From contig NZ_NNRJ01000069.1 of assembly GCF_002252445.1 (NCBI RefSeq), positions 1-64,000 on the forward strand: a stretch of 64,000 nucleotides of DNA, read 5' to 3'. Each line of letters opens with the position of its first letter. Within the stretch, counting starts at the first letter, position 1. The stretch is from Brucella thiophenivorans (GTDB lineage: Bacteria > Pseudomonadota > Alphaproteobacteria > Rhizobiales > Rhizobiaceae). A program made the translations under genes and the position numbers. Of this stretch, positions 20,731 through 28,539 are shown piece by piece. The notes beneath the pieces are model-generated. The model was not told the origin of the DNA and made no database searches. It was given only the letters and a program-made list of their open reading frames with translations.

Positions 20731-22068
20731 TTACGATTGCGCAGGTCCGAAAATCAGAATTGCAGGTTCTGCTTCCAAAAGCTTTTTGGCAATAGCTTTA
20801 ACCTGGTCGAGTGTTACCGCATCGATCAGCTCATTGCGCTTGTCGATATAATCACGATCAAGTTCTGCTTCCTGAAGACCGACAAGCGTATCGGCAATCG
20901 ACACCGAAGAATCGAGATTGTTCACCGCATAAGAACCCTTGAGATAGTTTTTGGCGGCAGCAAGCTCGTCCTCTGTCGGACCTTCATTCGCCATTTTCGC
21001 CACCTGCTGACGAATAATCTTGAGTGATTCCTGCGCTTTGTCAGGACGTGTGGCAGTCGAAATGGTCAGTGCCGAAACATGATCACGCAACGCCATGGAC
21101 GACGAAACCGAATAAGCCAGACCACGCTTTTCACGCACTTCCGCATAAAGACGTGAGGTAAACCCGCCACCCAGAATGTGGTTCATCAGGTAGGACGCAA
21201 AAAACTCGTCGTCCTTGCGCGGAACAGCCGGATAGACAAAGCTGATCGATGTCTGCGGCATGTCAAAGCTCAAGCTGGTCGTTGTACCAAGCGCGAGATT
21301 TGCATCCGGCACAGGCACCAGTTCCGCATTTGCAGGCAGATCGCCAAACACCTTATCGAGCATTTCGCCAAGATCCTTGGCATTGATCGAACCGACAACA
21401 CCAACTGTCAGCTTATCACGGGCAAAGTTCTTGCGATGGAAATTGACAAGATCGTCACGGGTGATCGCTTGCAGCGACTTGACCGTGCCATCATCCGGGC
21501 GACCATAGGGATGATTGCCATAAAGAACTTCGGAAAACTTGCGCGATGCAATGGTCGAGGGATTGCGCTGCGATGCTTCAAGGCTTGCGACGATCTGCTG
21601 GCGGATACGGTCAACCGCATCCTGATCAAAGCGTGGCTTGTTAACGGCAAGCGCGAGAAGATCGTTCACCGCATCGCGATTTTCGGCCAACATACGAATA
21701 TTGCCGGAAACGGAATCAGGTGACGCTGTGAAGCTCATCTCGGCACCAAGATTGTCAATGCGCTCCTGAAAACTATCCGAATCAAGATCGCCAGCACCTT
21801 CATCGAAAAGGCCGGTCATCAGATTGGCAAGACCTTCCTTGCCGCCAGGGTCCTGCGATGTGCCGCCTTTAAACGAAAAGCGCATCGAAACCAGCGGTAC
21901 AGAATTGTCTTCAACCAGCCAGGCCTTGATGCCCTTTGGCGAAACGACTTCCTGAATTTCAATTGCATTGGCAGGAATGCTCAATGCCGCCAAGAGCAGC
22001 ACGGAAGCTGCAACGGCGGCAATCGCATTTTTTGCACGCAGAATGTTCAAAACAACAAGTTTACTCAC
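20731..22068 (-). CDS. M16 peptidase-like protein lacking the zinc motif, exported
   Basis: A 445-residue M16 (insulinase family) protein with an N-terminal signal peptide (about 1-36, ending ANA), so it is periplasmic. At the place of HxxEH it has GLANLMTGLF, so it cannot bind zinc. It keeps the substrate-contact pair region REKRGLAYSVSSS of the second subunit in two-subunit M16 enzymes. It should therefore be the partner of the active subunit encoded just upstream. The start is GTG 22068, overlapping the upstream stop by four bases (GTGA) behind GGAGGAG, which implies equal expression of both. Confidence 0.9.
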   Translation of the reverse strand: MSKLVVLNILRAKNAIAAVAASVLLLAALSIPANAIEIQEVVSPKGIKAWLVEDNSVPLVSMRFSFKGGTSQDPGGKEGLANLMTGLFDEGAGDLDSDSFQERIDNLGAEMSFTASPDSVSGNIRMLAENRDAVNDLLALAVNKPRFDQDAVDRIRQQIVASLEASQRNPSTIASRKFSEVLYGNHPYGRPDDGTVKSLQAITRDDLVNFHRKNFARDKLTVGVVGSINAKDLGEMLDKVFGDLPANAELVPVPDANLALGTTTSLSFDMPQTSISFVYPAVPRKDDEFFASYLMNHILGGGFTSRLYAEVREKRGLAYSVSSSMALRDHVSALTISTATRPDKAQESLKIIRQQVAKMANEGPTEDELAAAKNYLKGSYAVNNLDSSVSIADTLVGLQEAELDRDYIDKRNELIDAVTLDQVKAIAKKLLEAEPAILIFGPAQS

Positions 22069-23591
22069 TGGATTGCTCCTCCCGCGCCATTTTCTCCTGC
22101 ATTATTGGCAGCAGCATTCGGATTATCGCGTGCGTTTTCCGGCTCAGTATCCGGCGGCAAGAGATAGCTTGTCACCGACTGATCTTTCACGAGATAGCGG
22201 CTTGCCGCATCCTTGATCTGCTCAACTGTTACAGATTTGATGAGCTCCGGCCATTTTTGAATATCTTCAATGTTCTGGCCAATAGACAATGTTGAGCCGT
22301 ACATACGCGCCATTCCAGACTGGCTGTCACGGGCAAAAATCACGGCTTTAAGGAAACGATTACGCGCTTGATCGAGTTCTTCCTGCGTCACACCATCCTT
22401 GATGATACGCGCAACTTCCGTCTCAACGGCCTTTTCCACGTCCGCCAATGTCTTGCCGGATTGGGGAGAACCGTAAACGGAGAATGTGCCGTCATCAAGC
22501 GCATCGCCGCCATAACTCGCACCCGTATTGGACGCGATGCCCTGCTTGACAATCAATTCCTGATAAAGTCGCGACCGTAGCGAACCGCCCAAAATCTCGC
22601 CCAAAAGATCAAGCGCAGGCGCATCGCCTTCCTTCACATTGGGAAAACGCTTTTCATTGGCATAAGACGGCACCAGCCATGACACGCGAAATGACGGCGT
22701 GCTCACACGCGCATCATGCAATGTCACAACACGCGCCGCATGTTTTACAGGCTCCTGCGGACGCTCACGCGGCAGAACTTCGGCGCGCTTTGGTATCGTC
22801 GCCCATGTCTTCATAACGAGATCACGCACGCGTTCAGGCGTCACATCGCCGGCAATTATCAGCGTTGCATTGTTGGGCGTGTAATATTGCTGATAAAAAT
22901 CAATCGCATCCTTGAGACTGAGTTTTTCCATTTCCTGCCGCCAGCCGATAACCGGTACGCGATAGGGATGATTATAGAAAAGTACTGCGTCACTGTTTTC
23001 CATCAGCATGGCCGCAGGATTAGAATCCACCCGCATGCTGCGCTCTTCAAGGATGACGTCACGCTCGGTGGTGACAGCCTCTTCATCAAGCACCAGATTG
23101 GCCATACGGTCCGATTCATACCCCATTACCATTTCAAGCGCATCGGGCGTCACACGCTGGAAATAAGCGGTGTAATCGTAAGATGTGAAAGCGTTTTCCT
23201 GACCACCAATGGCCGCGATTTTTGCCGAAAATTCGCCTGCTGGATAGGTCTTTGTACCTTTAAACATCAGATGTTCTAGAAAATGCGCGATGCCGGATTT
23301 TCCAGGTGCCTCATCAGCCGAGCCCACATGATACCAGATCATCTGTGTCACGACAGGCGCGCGATGGTCAGGAATGACCACAACCTTCAACCCGTTTTCA
23401 AGCGTGAAGCTGCTAATGTCGTCGGATTGCTTTATTTCCGGCAGATTTGCAGGAGGCTGCGAGGCCGCGGTCTCGGTCGTTGCAGCCGGAGCCGCCGTTT
23501 GCGCCTGAACGGAACCAGATGCCAGCGGCAATATCAGCGCGAAACCGAGTGCCGTAGACAACAATAAGCGCCGGAGTGAGGGGTTATGCAC
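22065..23591 (-). CDS. M16 zinc peptidase, exported active subunit
   Basis: Periplasmic metallopeptidase of the M16 family, like mitochondrial processing peptidase beta or PqqL. The zinc motif HFLEH lies at about residues 103-107, with a downstream glutamate helix TTERDVILEERSMR. A signal peptide of about 30 residues starts at VHNPSLRR and ends QAQ. I chose GTG 23591 because the signal begins there and GGAG lies about ten bases upstream; ATG 23651 would add 20 residues before the signal. A proline/alanine-rich tail closes the protein. It is coupled to the inactive partner gene, suggesting a heterodimer. Confidence 0.9.
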   Translation of the reverse strand: MHNPSLRRLLLSTALGFALILPLASGSVQAQTAAPAATTETAASQPPANLPEIKQSDDISSFTLENGLKVVVIPDHRAPVVTQMIWYHVGSADEAPGKSGIAHFLEHLMFKGTKTYPAGEFSAKIAAIGGQENAFTSYDYTAYFQRVTPDALEMVMGYESDRMANLVLDEEAVTTERDVILEERSMRVDSNPAAMLMENSDAVLFYNHPYRVPVIGWRQEMEKLSLKDAIDFYQQYYTPNNATLIIAGDVTPERVRDLVMKTWATIPKRAEVLPRERPQEPVKHAARVVTLHDARVSTPSFRVSWLVPSYANEKRFPNVKEGDAPALDLLGEILGGSLRSRLYQELIVKQGIASNTGASYGGDALDDGTFSVYGSPQSGKTLADVEKAVETEVARIIKDGVTQEELDQARNRFLKAVIFARDSQSGMARMYGSTLSIGQNIEDIQKWPELIKSVTVEQIKDAASRYLVKDQSVTSYLLPPDTEPENARDNPNAAANNAGENGAGGAIQ

Positions 23592-23701
23592 CAAGCGACA
23601 TCTCCAATCAGTTTTTCCACTTCGCCCAAATTCTGGACGCAACGATTCCAATGAAAAATCAAAATAATGCCGGAGCCAGTTTCCCGGTTCCGGAATTTTT
23701 T

Positions 23702-24265
23702 TCAGCTTTGCTTCAACTGGATGAGGCGAATGATGGTGCCACCATAATTCCGCTCTTCATGAACGACGAATCGTTCATCCAGTTCAAGCGATGCTTCTGT
23801 TTCCTCTTCAAGCACCAGAAGTGCGTCAGGATTAAGCCAATTGCCTTCGAGTGCAGACAAAAGCGCTTTTTCACCCATCCGGCGACCATAAGGTGGGTCA
23901 GCAAAAACCAGATCGAACGGCTCCATCGTGCCTGCTTCGCCAAGCTTGCAGGCATCGCGGCGCAGAACTTTAGTCTGGCCCTGTAGTCCAAAGGCTTCGA
24001 TATTCTGGCGAAGAATGCCACGGCCTTCCGCCGATTCCTCGACGAAAACAGCATAGCGCGCGCCACGCGACATCGCCTCAAGACCGAGCGCACCTGTGCC
24101 TGCAAAGAGGTCCAGAACACGCCCACCTTCAACCTTATCCGGAAAACTGTGAGCGAGAATATTGAAAAGGCTTTCACGCGTGCGATCCGTTGTTGGACGG
24201 ATCGCATTTGTTGCTGGAGTTACGAGCGCCCGCCCGCGGAATTTACCGCCGACGATCCGCACCAT
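23702..24265 (-). CDS. rsmD: 16S rRNA (guanine(966)-N2)-methyltransferase
   Basis: Methylates G966 of 16S rRNA during small-subunit assembly. The 187-residue protein starts MVRIVGGKFRGR, the usual RsmD N-terminus, and has the SAM-binding motif DLFAGTGALGLEAMSRGA (about 51-68) and the catalytic DPPYG (about 119-123). Its start lies 23 bases inside the 3' end of the upstream pseudouridine synthase gene. The same frame stays open for 81 codons further into that gene, but this reflects the Arg/Gly-rich composition there and is not homologous to RsmD. Confidence 0.93.
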   Translation of the reverse strand: MVRIVGGKFRGRALVTPATNAIRPTTDRTRESLFNILAHSFPDKVEGGRVLDLFAGTGALGLEAMSRGARYAVFVEESAEGRGILRQNIEAFGLQGQTKVLRRDACKLGEAGTMEPFDLVFADPPYGRRMGEKALLSALEGNWLNPDALLVLEEETEASLELDERFVVHEERNYGGTIIRLIQLKQS

Positions 24266-26087
24266 TGCCCCCTGGCTTACCGCCTCTTGGCTTTCCACCG
24301 GCAGGCTTACCGCCGGGTTTGCCACCTGGCCCGCCACGATCCGGCCCCTTACCAAAGCCACCCGGGCTCTTGGATGGTCCACGACCTTCGCTGCCGCTTG
24401 AACGCGGGCCACGATCAGCATTGCCGCCACCGAAACGGCCTTCACTGCGTGGGCCCGATGGCTTACCAAAGCTGCGGCCTTCATAGCCACCGGATGATCT
24501 TTCACCACCCTCGTTCTTCAGCTCAGCGCGCTCACGCTTACCTGGCCGACGCTCTTGTTTGCTATCGTCACGGCCTCCTGGCCGAGGTTTACGATCATCG
24601 CGTCCTTCCGGACGTGGTGTGCGCGGTTCATAGCGTCCCTCTGGGCGACCTTCTTGTCTGCCTTCAGGACGACTTTCAAAACGACGCGGGCGGTCTTCGC
24701 GGCGCGGACGCGACTGAAAATCTCCTTCCGGACGAGGCGTACGTGGTGCCGAACGCCCTTCTGAGCGGCCCTCAAAGCGACGAGGACGATCCTCACGACG
24801 CTGATCGCCATCCGCAGAATGACGCGGACGCGACTGCAAATCGCTGCTGGAGCGGCTGGCGCGCTCGCCACGCGCTGTAGCGCGCGCCGCTTTTTCGGCA
24901 GCTGCCTTTTCGCCTTGCGGACGTGCACCCGAGGCCATCCAGACATTGGAATTACCACGGCGGCGCGGCTCAACCTTGTCTTCTTTGTTTTCTTTGGGCT
25001 TGCGGCGTTCCGGCTGACTGGAAATCCACTCGCGTTCGCGCGGCTGACGGCGATATTCGCCTTCTGCCTCGCGTGGCTCACGCTGTTCCATTTCGCGCGC
25101 CGTGCGGCCCTGAACAACGGTGTTGGAAAACTCGTTGAGAATTGGCGCATCAAAATCAGCACCCGATTCCTCAACAAGCTTTTCGCCAAGCTGATCTCGC
25201 AGAATACGGCCACGAATTTCGCGAACGCCGCCTTCTTCAAGATCGCCAAGCTGGAAAGGACCGAACGAAACGCGGATCAATCGGCCAACAGTCAGACCAA
25301 GTGCGCCAAGAATGTTCTTTACTTCGCGGTTCTTGCCTTCGCGCAGACCAATCGAAATCCAGACATTGGCACCCTGTTCGCGTTCAAGCGTCGCTTCGAT
25401 GCTGCCATAAAAAATGCCCTCGACAGCGATACCATCTTTGAGTGTATCAAGCTGCGCCTGTGTAACCTTGCCGTGGGCGCGCACGCGATAGCGACGCAGC
25501 CAGCCGGTTGAAGGCAGCTCAAGAACGCGCGACAATCCACCATCATTGGTCAGCAGCAGCAGACCTTCCGTGTTAATGTCGAGGCGTCCGACCGAAAGCA
25601 CACGCGGCATTTCCGCAGGCAGCGCTTCAAACACCGTCGGGCGACCTTCAGGATCGCGATTGGTCGTCACCAGACCTGCCGGCTTATGGTAAAGCCACAG
25701 ACGCGTACGCTCAGCCTGCTTAAGCTGCTTGCCATCGACCGTGATCACATCACTGCGCTTCACGTTGACAGCGGGAGTGCTAAGCACCTTGCCATTGACC
25801 GAGATGCGGCCAGCCGCAATCATCGTCTCGGCTTCGCGACGCGAGGCAATGCCTGCACGCGCCAGACGCTTGGCGATACGCTCGCTAGCATCTTCACCTT
25901 CTTGCGCGGCGGGCGCGCCAAACTTGCGCGGCGCACCGCGATCATCGTCGCGACGTGGCCTGTCTTCGCGGGGACCGGAATTGCGCTCGCCGCGTTCGCC
26001 ACGCGTACCAGCCGGGCGATCTCCGCGACCTTCGCCGCGCCCATATGGAGGACGTCGACCGCCCTTATTGTCGTCTTCTGTACTCAT
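24243..26087 (-). CDS. RluB-type 23S rRNA pseudouridine synthase with long Arg/Gly-rich tail
   Basis: Makes pseudouridine in 23S rRNA (RluB/RsuA family). From the chosen ATG 26087 it has 614 residues, about twice the usual length. Residues 1-60 are basic and disordered; an S4 domain follows (ERIAKRLARAGIASRREAETMI, about 62-110); the RsuA catalytic domain has D170 in GRLDINTEGLLLLTNDG. From about residue 330 to the end it is low-complexity, rich in R, G, E, D and P, with repeated RPRRFE and RPEGR units. Similar tails occur in other Rhizobiales RluB proteins and probably bind RNA. GAGAGG precedes the start. Confidence 0.9.
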   Translation of the reverse strand: MSTEDDNKGGRRPPYGRGEGRGDRPAGTRGERGERNSGPREDRPRRDDDRGAPRKFGAPAAQEGEDASERIAKRLARAGIASRREAETMIAAGRISVNGKVLSTPAVNVKRSDVITVDGKQLKQAERTRLWLYHKPAGLVTTNRDPEGRPTVFEALPAEMPRVLSVGRLDINTEGLLLLTNDGGLSRVLELPSTGWLRRYRVRAHGKVTQAQLDTLKDGIAVEGIFYGSIEATLEREQGANVWISIGLREGKNREVKNILGALGLTVGRLIRVSFGPFQLGDLEEGGVREIRGRILRDQLGEKLVEESGADFDAPILNEFSNTVVQGRTAREMEQREPREAEGEYRRQPREREWISSQPERRKPKENKEDKVEPRRRGNSNVWMASGARPQGEKAAAEKAARATARGERASRSSSDLQSRPRHSADGDQRREDRPRRFEGRSEGRSAPRTPRPEGDFQSRPRREDRPRRFESRPEGRQEGRPEGRYEPRTPRPEGRDDRKPRPGGRDDSKQERRPGKRERAELKNEGGERSSGGYEGRSFGKPSGPRSEGRFGGGNADRGPRSSGSEGRGPSKSPGGFGKGPDRGGPGGKPGGKPAGGKPRGGKPGGNGADRRR

Positions 26088-26323
26088 CTGATATTGGCCT
26101 CTCAGCAGCGCCGCCGTGTCGTCTTTGGCCGCTTTTGATCTGGCAAAGAACTGTCCGGTCAAGAACGCTGTATAAATCCGTTCGCAAATCGGTTTTGATT
26201 TCGTGAATTATGCAGTAACAAATCGCACAGTGGCTTGCGAGCGAAATCTCCTGCTCTTTGCCACGAAATGAGGTCGGTTTGAAAAAGGTTGCAGATATTT
26301 CATCTCCCAAAGTGGCAACACCG

Positions 26324-26752
26324 ATGGATATTGCGTTCGAAGAGGCGCAGGCTGCTGCCCTTCGTGGCGAGGTGCCTATTGGCGCAGTCATCGTACATGA
26401 GGGTACAATTATCGCACGCGCGGGAAACCGGACACGCGAATTAAACGATGTGACCGCCCATGCAGAAGTTCTCGCGATACGCATTGCAGGAGAGGCACTC
26501 AAATCCGAACGGCTAATCGATTGCGATCTCTATGTAACACTTGAGCCTTGCGCTATGTGTGCTGCGGCAATTTCATTTGCCCGTATTCGCCGCCTTTATT
26601 ATGGCGCAGCCGACCCGAAAGGCGGCGGTGTAGAATTTGGGCCGCGCTTTTACACGCAGCCCACATGCCATCATGTTCCAGAAACCTATGCAGGGTTTTC
26701 CGAAGATAAAGCCCAGAAAATTCTCCGGGATTTTTTCCGTGAAAAGCGTTGA
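26324..26752 (+). CDS. tadA: tRNA-specific adenosine deaminase
   Basis: Deaminates A34 to inosine in the wobble position of tRNA-Arg(ACG), an essential step. The zinc ligands are in HAEVLA (H46, with E48 as proton shuttle) and PCAMC (C76, C79). The match to the Rhizobiales TadA pattern runs from MDIAFEEAQAAALRGEVPIGAV to the end FFREKR, 142 residues. The start is uncertain: the frame is open upstream with TTG at 26279 (GAGG five bases before it) and TTG at 26258; ATG 26324 has no good ribosome site but fits the conserved N-terminus. It is divergent from the pseudouridine synthase, so three RNA-modification genes sit together. Confidence 0.93.
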   Translation: MDIAFEEAQAAALRGEVPIGAVIVHEGTIIARAGNRTRELNDVTAHAEVLAIRIAGEALKSERLIDCDLYVTLEPCAMCAAAISFARIRRLYYGAADPKGGGVEFGPRFYTQPTCHHVPETYAGFSEDKAQKILRDFFREKR

Positions 26753-26758
26753 CTGCTT

Positions 26759-26860
26759 AGAGCGCATTTCGATCTGATTGGATCAGATCGGCGCTCTAAT
26801 TATTTGTTTTAACGCGCATCTTTACCCAAAAACCGTTTCACACTTTTCGGGATGCGCTCT
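26759..26860. repeat. composite intergenic palindrome, copy c, after tadA
   Basis: Two palindromic parts lie end to end. The first has arms AGAGCGC (26759-26765) and GCGCTCT (26791-26797) with an inner GATCTGAT/ATCAGATC stem. The second has arms GCGCATC (26814-26820) and GATGCGC (26851-26857) around the core AAAACCGTTTCACACTTTT. The element separates convergent tadA and cytochrome b561 genes and may act as a terminator. Confidence 0.75.
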
Positions 26861-26862
26861 GA

Positions 26863-27423
26863 TCAGCTCGCAGTCCTGCGTCCTGTCATGAGGTGCAGCG
26901 TGTTATCCCGCAGCGCAAAATGATGGATAAAAGCCATCAACACGTGGGCAACAATCACCGCCAAAAGCAACCAACCCAGAAGACCGTGAGCGGCAATGCC
27001 CGGCGCAGTCAAAGACGGATTCTGAACACCGGTCTGCACAAAAATTTCCATACCAAGAAATGAAAAACCGCGTCCGTTGCCATAGCTGCGCAGCAACGCC
27101 AATGCTGGCACAACAAACATCAACGCATAAATCACAAGATGCCCGAATGCCGCCAGTTTGCCAACGAGACCCGTTTTATGCGGGCGGCGGGAAGCATTCA
27201 GAAGCCCCCATATGCCTCTCACCAAAACCAGCAACAGCAACGCAAATCCGACCTGATAGTGTGTTGGCCAGATGAAATTATAAATTGGCGTGTCTTTTGC
27301 AAAAACGCGAAGGGTTGTTGAGATGAACTGCCAGACAAAAAGCACTGCCATGAGCCAGTGTAAAGATCGGCTGATCACTCCATAACCATCAGGATTGTCC
27401 AGAAGTGGATTTGTTCTGTTCAT
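26863..27423 (-). CDS. cytochrome b561 family protein
   Basis: Di-heme inner-membrane cytochrome of the bacterial CybB/YceJ type. The 186-residue protein has four hydrophobic helices, each carrying or flanked by histidines that could bind heme: SLHWLMA, THYQVGFA, IAAHGLLGW and IVAHVLMAFIHHF. Members transfer electrons from quinol, in some cases to superoxide. ATG 27423 is chosen because AAGG lies nine bases upstream; a GTG at 27432 overlaps that site. It stands alone, without a partner gene of the YceI type beside it. The 205-bp upstream gap is AT-rich. Confidence 0.92.
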   Translation of the reverse strand: MNRTNPLLDNPDGYGVISRSLHWLMAVLFVWQFISTTLRVFAKDTPIYNFIWPTHYQVGFALLLLVLVRGIWGLLNASRRPHKTGLVGKLAAFGHLVIYALMFVVPALALLRSYGNGRGFSFLGMEIFVQTGVQNPSLTAPGIAAHGLLGWLLLAVIVAHVLMAFIHHFALRDNTLHLMTGRRTAS

Positions 27424-27564
27424 GAAAGGCACCTTACATTCAACAATTGATAGAATATCGCTTTGACAGAAGCTTCTCTTTGTTTGAAATCACATATCGT
27501 TCAGAATGACTAATATTAAAAATATTTAATATTTGAGAGCAACCAACTCAAATCAACTATACAC

Positions 27565-27598
27565 AAAAAATCAGCCGGAAGATATGTCTTCCGGCTGA
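27565..27598 (-). terminator. rho-independent terminator after the lipoprotein gene
   Basis: TCAGCCGGAAGA (27571-27582) and TCTTCCGGCTGA (27587-27598) form a perfect 12-bp stem with loop TATG. On the minus strand the stem is followed by six T (27570-27565). Confidence 0.92.
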
Positions 27599-27628
27599 TC
27601 AGATAGTCAATGATGATTTTTTAGATGA

Positions 27629-28300
27629 TCAATTCCAAGGCAGAAGATCGCGCCAGCTCTTGCCGCCGCCGCCAGCAGCCTTCTTACGCTCACGCTCTTT
27701 CTGCGCCTCATCCTGTCCCAGTTCACCCGTTGCAGCTGATGCAGCAGGCTGACGATAAGCCAAAGGTGGCTCGCTCAGATAGCGGCGGGTAGACGATGAG
27801 CCCTGCGATTGCTGTTCACGTGCCTTTTTCAGCTCTGCAATACGGGCTGGATCAGCTGTAGGTGTACGCGTTGCATATTCCTCACGACGACTGCTGCCAC
27901 TTGGGAGCATACGTGCATCGGCTGCAACAGCAACATCCTGATCAATCGGCGAAACAAAATTCGGATTGTCACGGTTTGCGGTGATCTCATCGCGCATACG
28001 CTTACGGCGCTCTTCAGGCGATTCTGGCCATGCAGGGTCACCAGCACTTGCAACGCTTTCCTGCGGTGCAGGCAACGAACCCTTCTCACCCTGTGCAGGA
28101 CGCACAAGATCAGGACGCGGCTTGTAATTGATACGTTCTTTACTCTTGCCCTGGCCAAAGCTCGCCATGTTCGACATGTCGTCGAGAAGCTGCGCCCCCG
28201 CCGTTTTGTCAGTTCCATAGGTAGGCGACGATACGCAACCGGACAGTGCGAGACCCGCAACTGCCGTCATCAATACCAGAACTCGTCCTTCAATCTTCAT
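27629..28300 (-). CDS. hypothetical lipoprotein, Rhizobiales type
   Basis: A 223-residue protein that starts MKIEGRVLVLM and has a lipoprotein signal with lipobox LALSGC, so it should be lipidated at the cysteine near residue 21 and sit in the envelope. The rest is polar and low in predicted structure, with charged stretches (PESPEERRKRMRDE, ARIAELKKAREQQ), and ends in a short conserved-looking WRDLLPWN. I recognise no domain. An ATG 14 codons upstream exists in frame, but ATG 28300 has AAGAAGTGG before it and gives a proper signal. It has its own terminator and lies downstream of ileS. Confidence 0.8.
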   Translation of the reverse strand: MKIEGRVLVLMTAVAGLALSGCVSSPTYGTDKTAGAQLLDDMSNMASFGQGKSKERINYKPRPDLVRPAQGEKGSLPAPQESVASAGDPAWPESPEERRKRMRDEITANRDNPNFVSPIDQDVAVAADARMLPSGSSRREEYATRTPTADPARIAELKKAREQQSQGSSSTRRYLSEPPLAYRQPAASAATGELGQDEAQKERERKKAAGGGGKSWRDLLPWN

Positions 28301-28501
28301 TAGCGCCACTTCTTTTACGCCTGTCGATCTTCTCTTTGCCAAAGGCTACTCAATACCCTTGACGCAAGAAACCGGCAACTCCAAGGCAGATTGCACGTTT
28401 ATCTCAAGGAAAGCCTTGTACATGAGAGCATGGCCACGGGCAATCGCGATATTAACCGCTATTTCACCATGCCCGCACTCTAAAAGGCAAGCCATGAAGC
28501 G

Positions 28502-28534
28502 AAAAACCCGGCTACGTGAGGCAACCGGGTTTTT
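28502..28534. terminator. terminator downstream of ileS
   Basis: AAAAACCCGG (28502-28511) pairs with CCGGGTTTTT (28525-28534). On the minus strand it follows the ileS stop codon by a few bases and ends in a T run. Confidence 0.85.
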
Positions 28535-28539
28535 GATTA

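Noticed and set aside
24266-24508. 81-codon upstream extension of rsmD
   Set aside because: RsmD homology begins at MVRIVGG (24265); the extension is low-complexity sequence read in a second frame of the neighbouring gene.
24149-25511. Overlapping plus-strand open frames of up to 243 codons opposite the pseudouridine synthase tail
   Set aside because: They are rich in R, A and P as the mirror of the Arg/Gly repeat and have no ribosome sites or family match.
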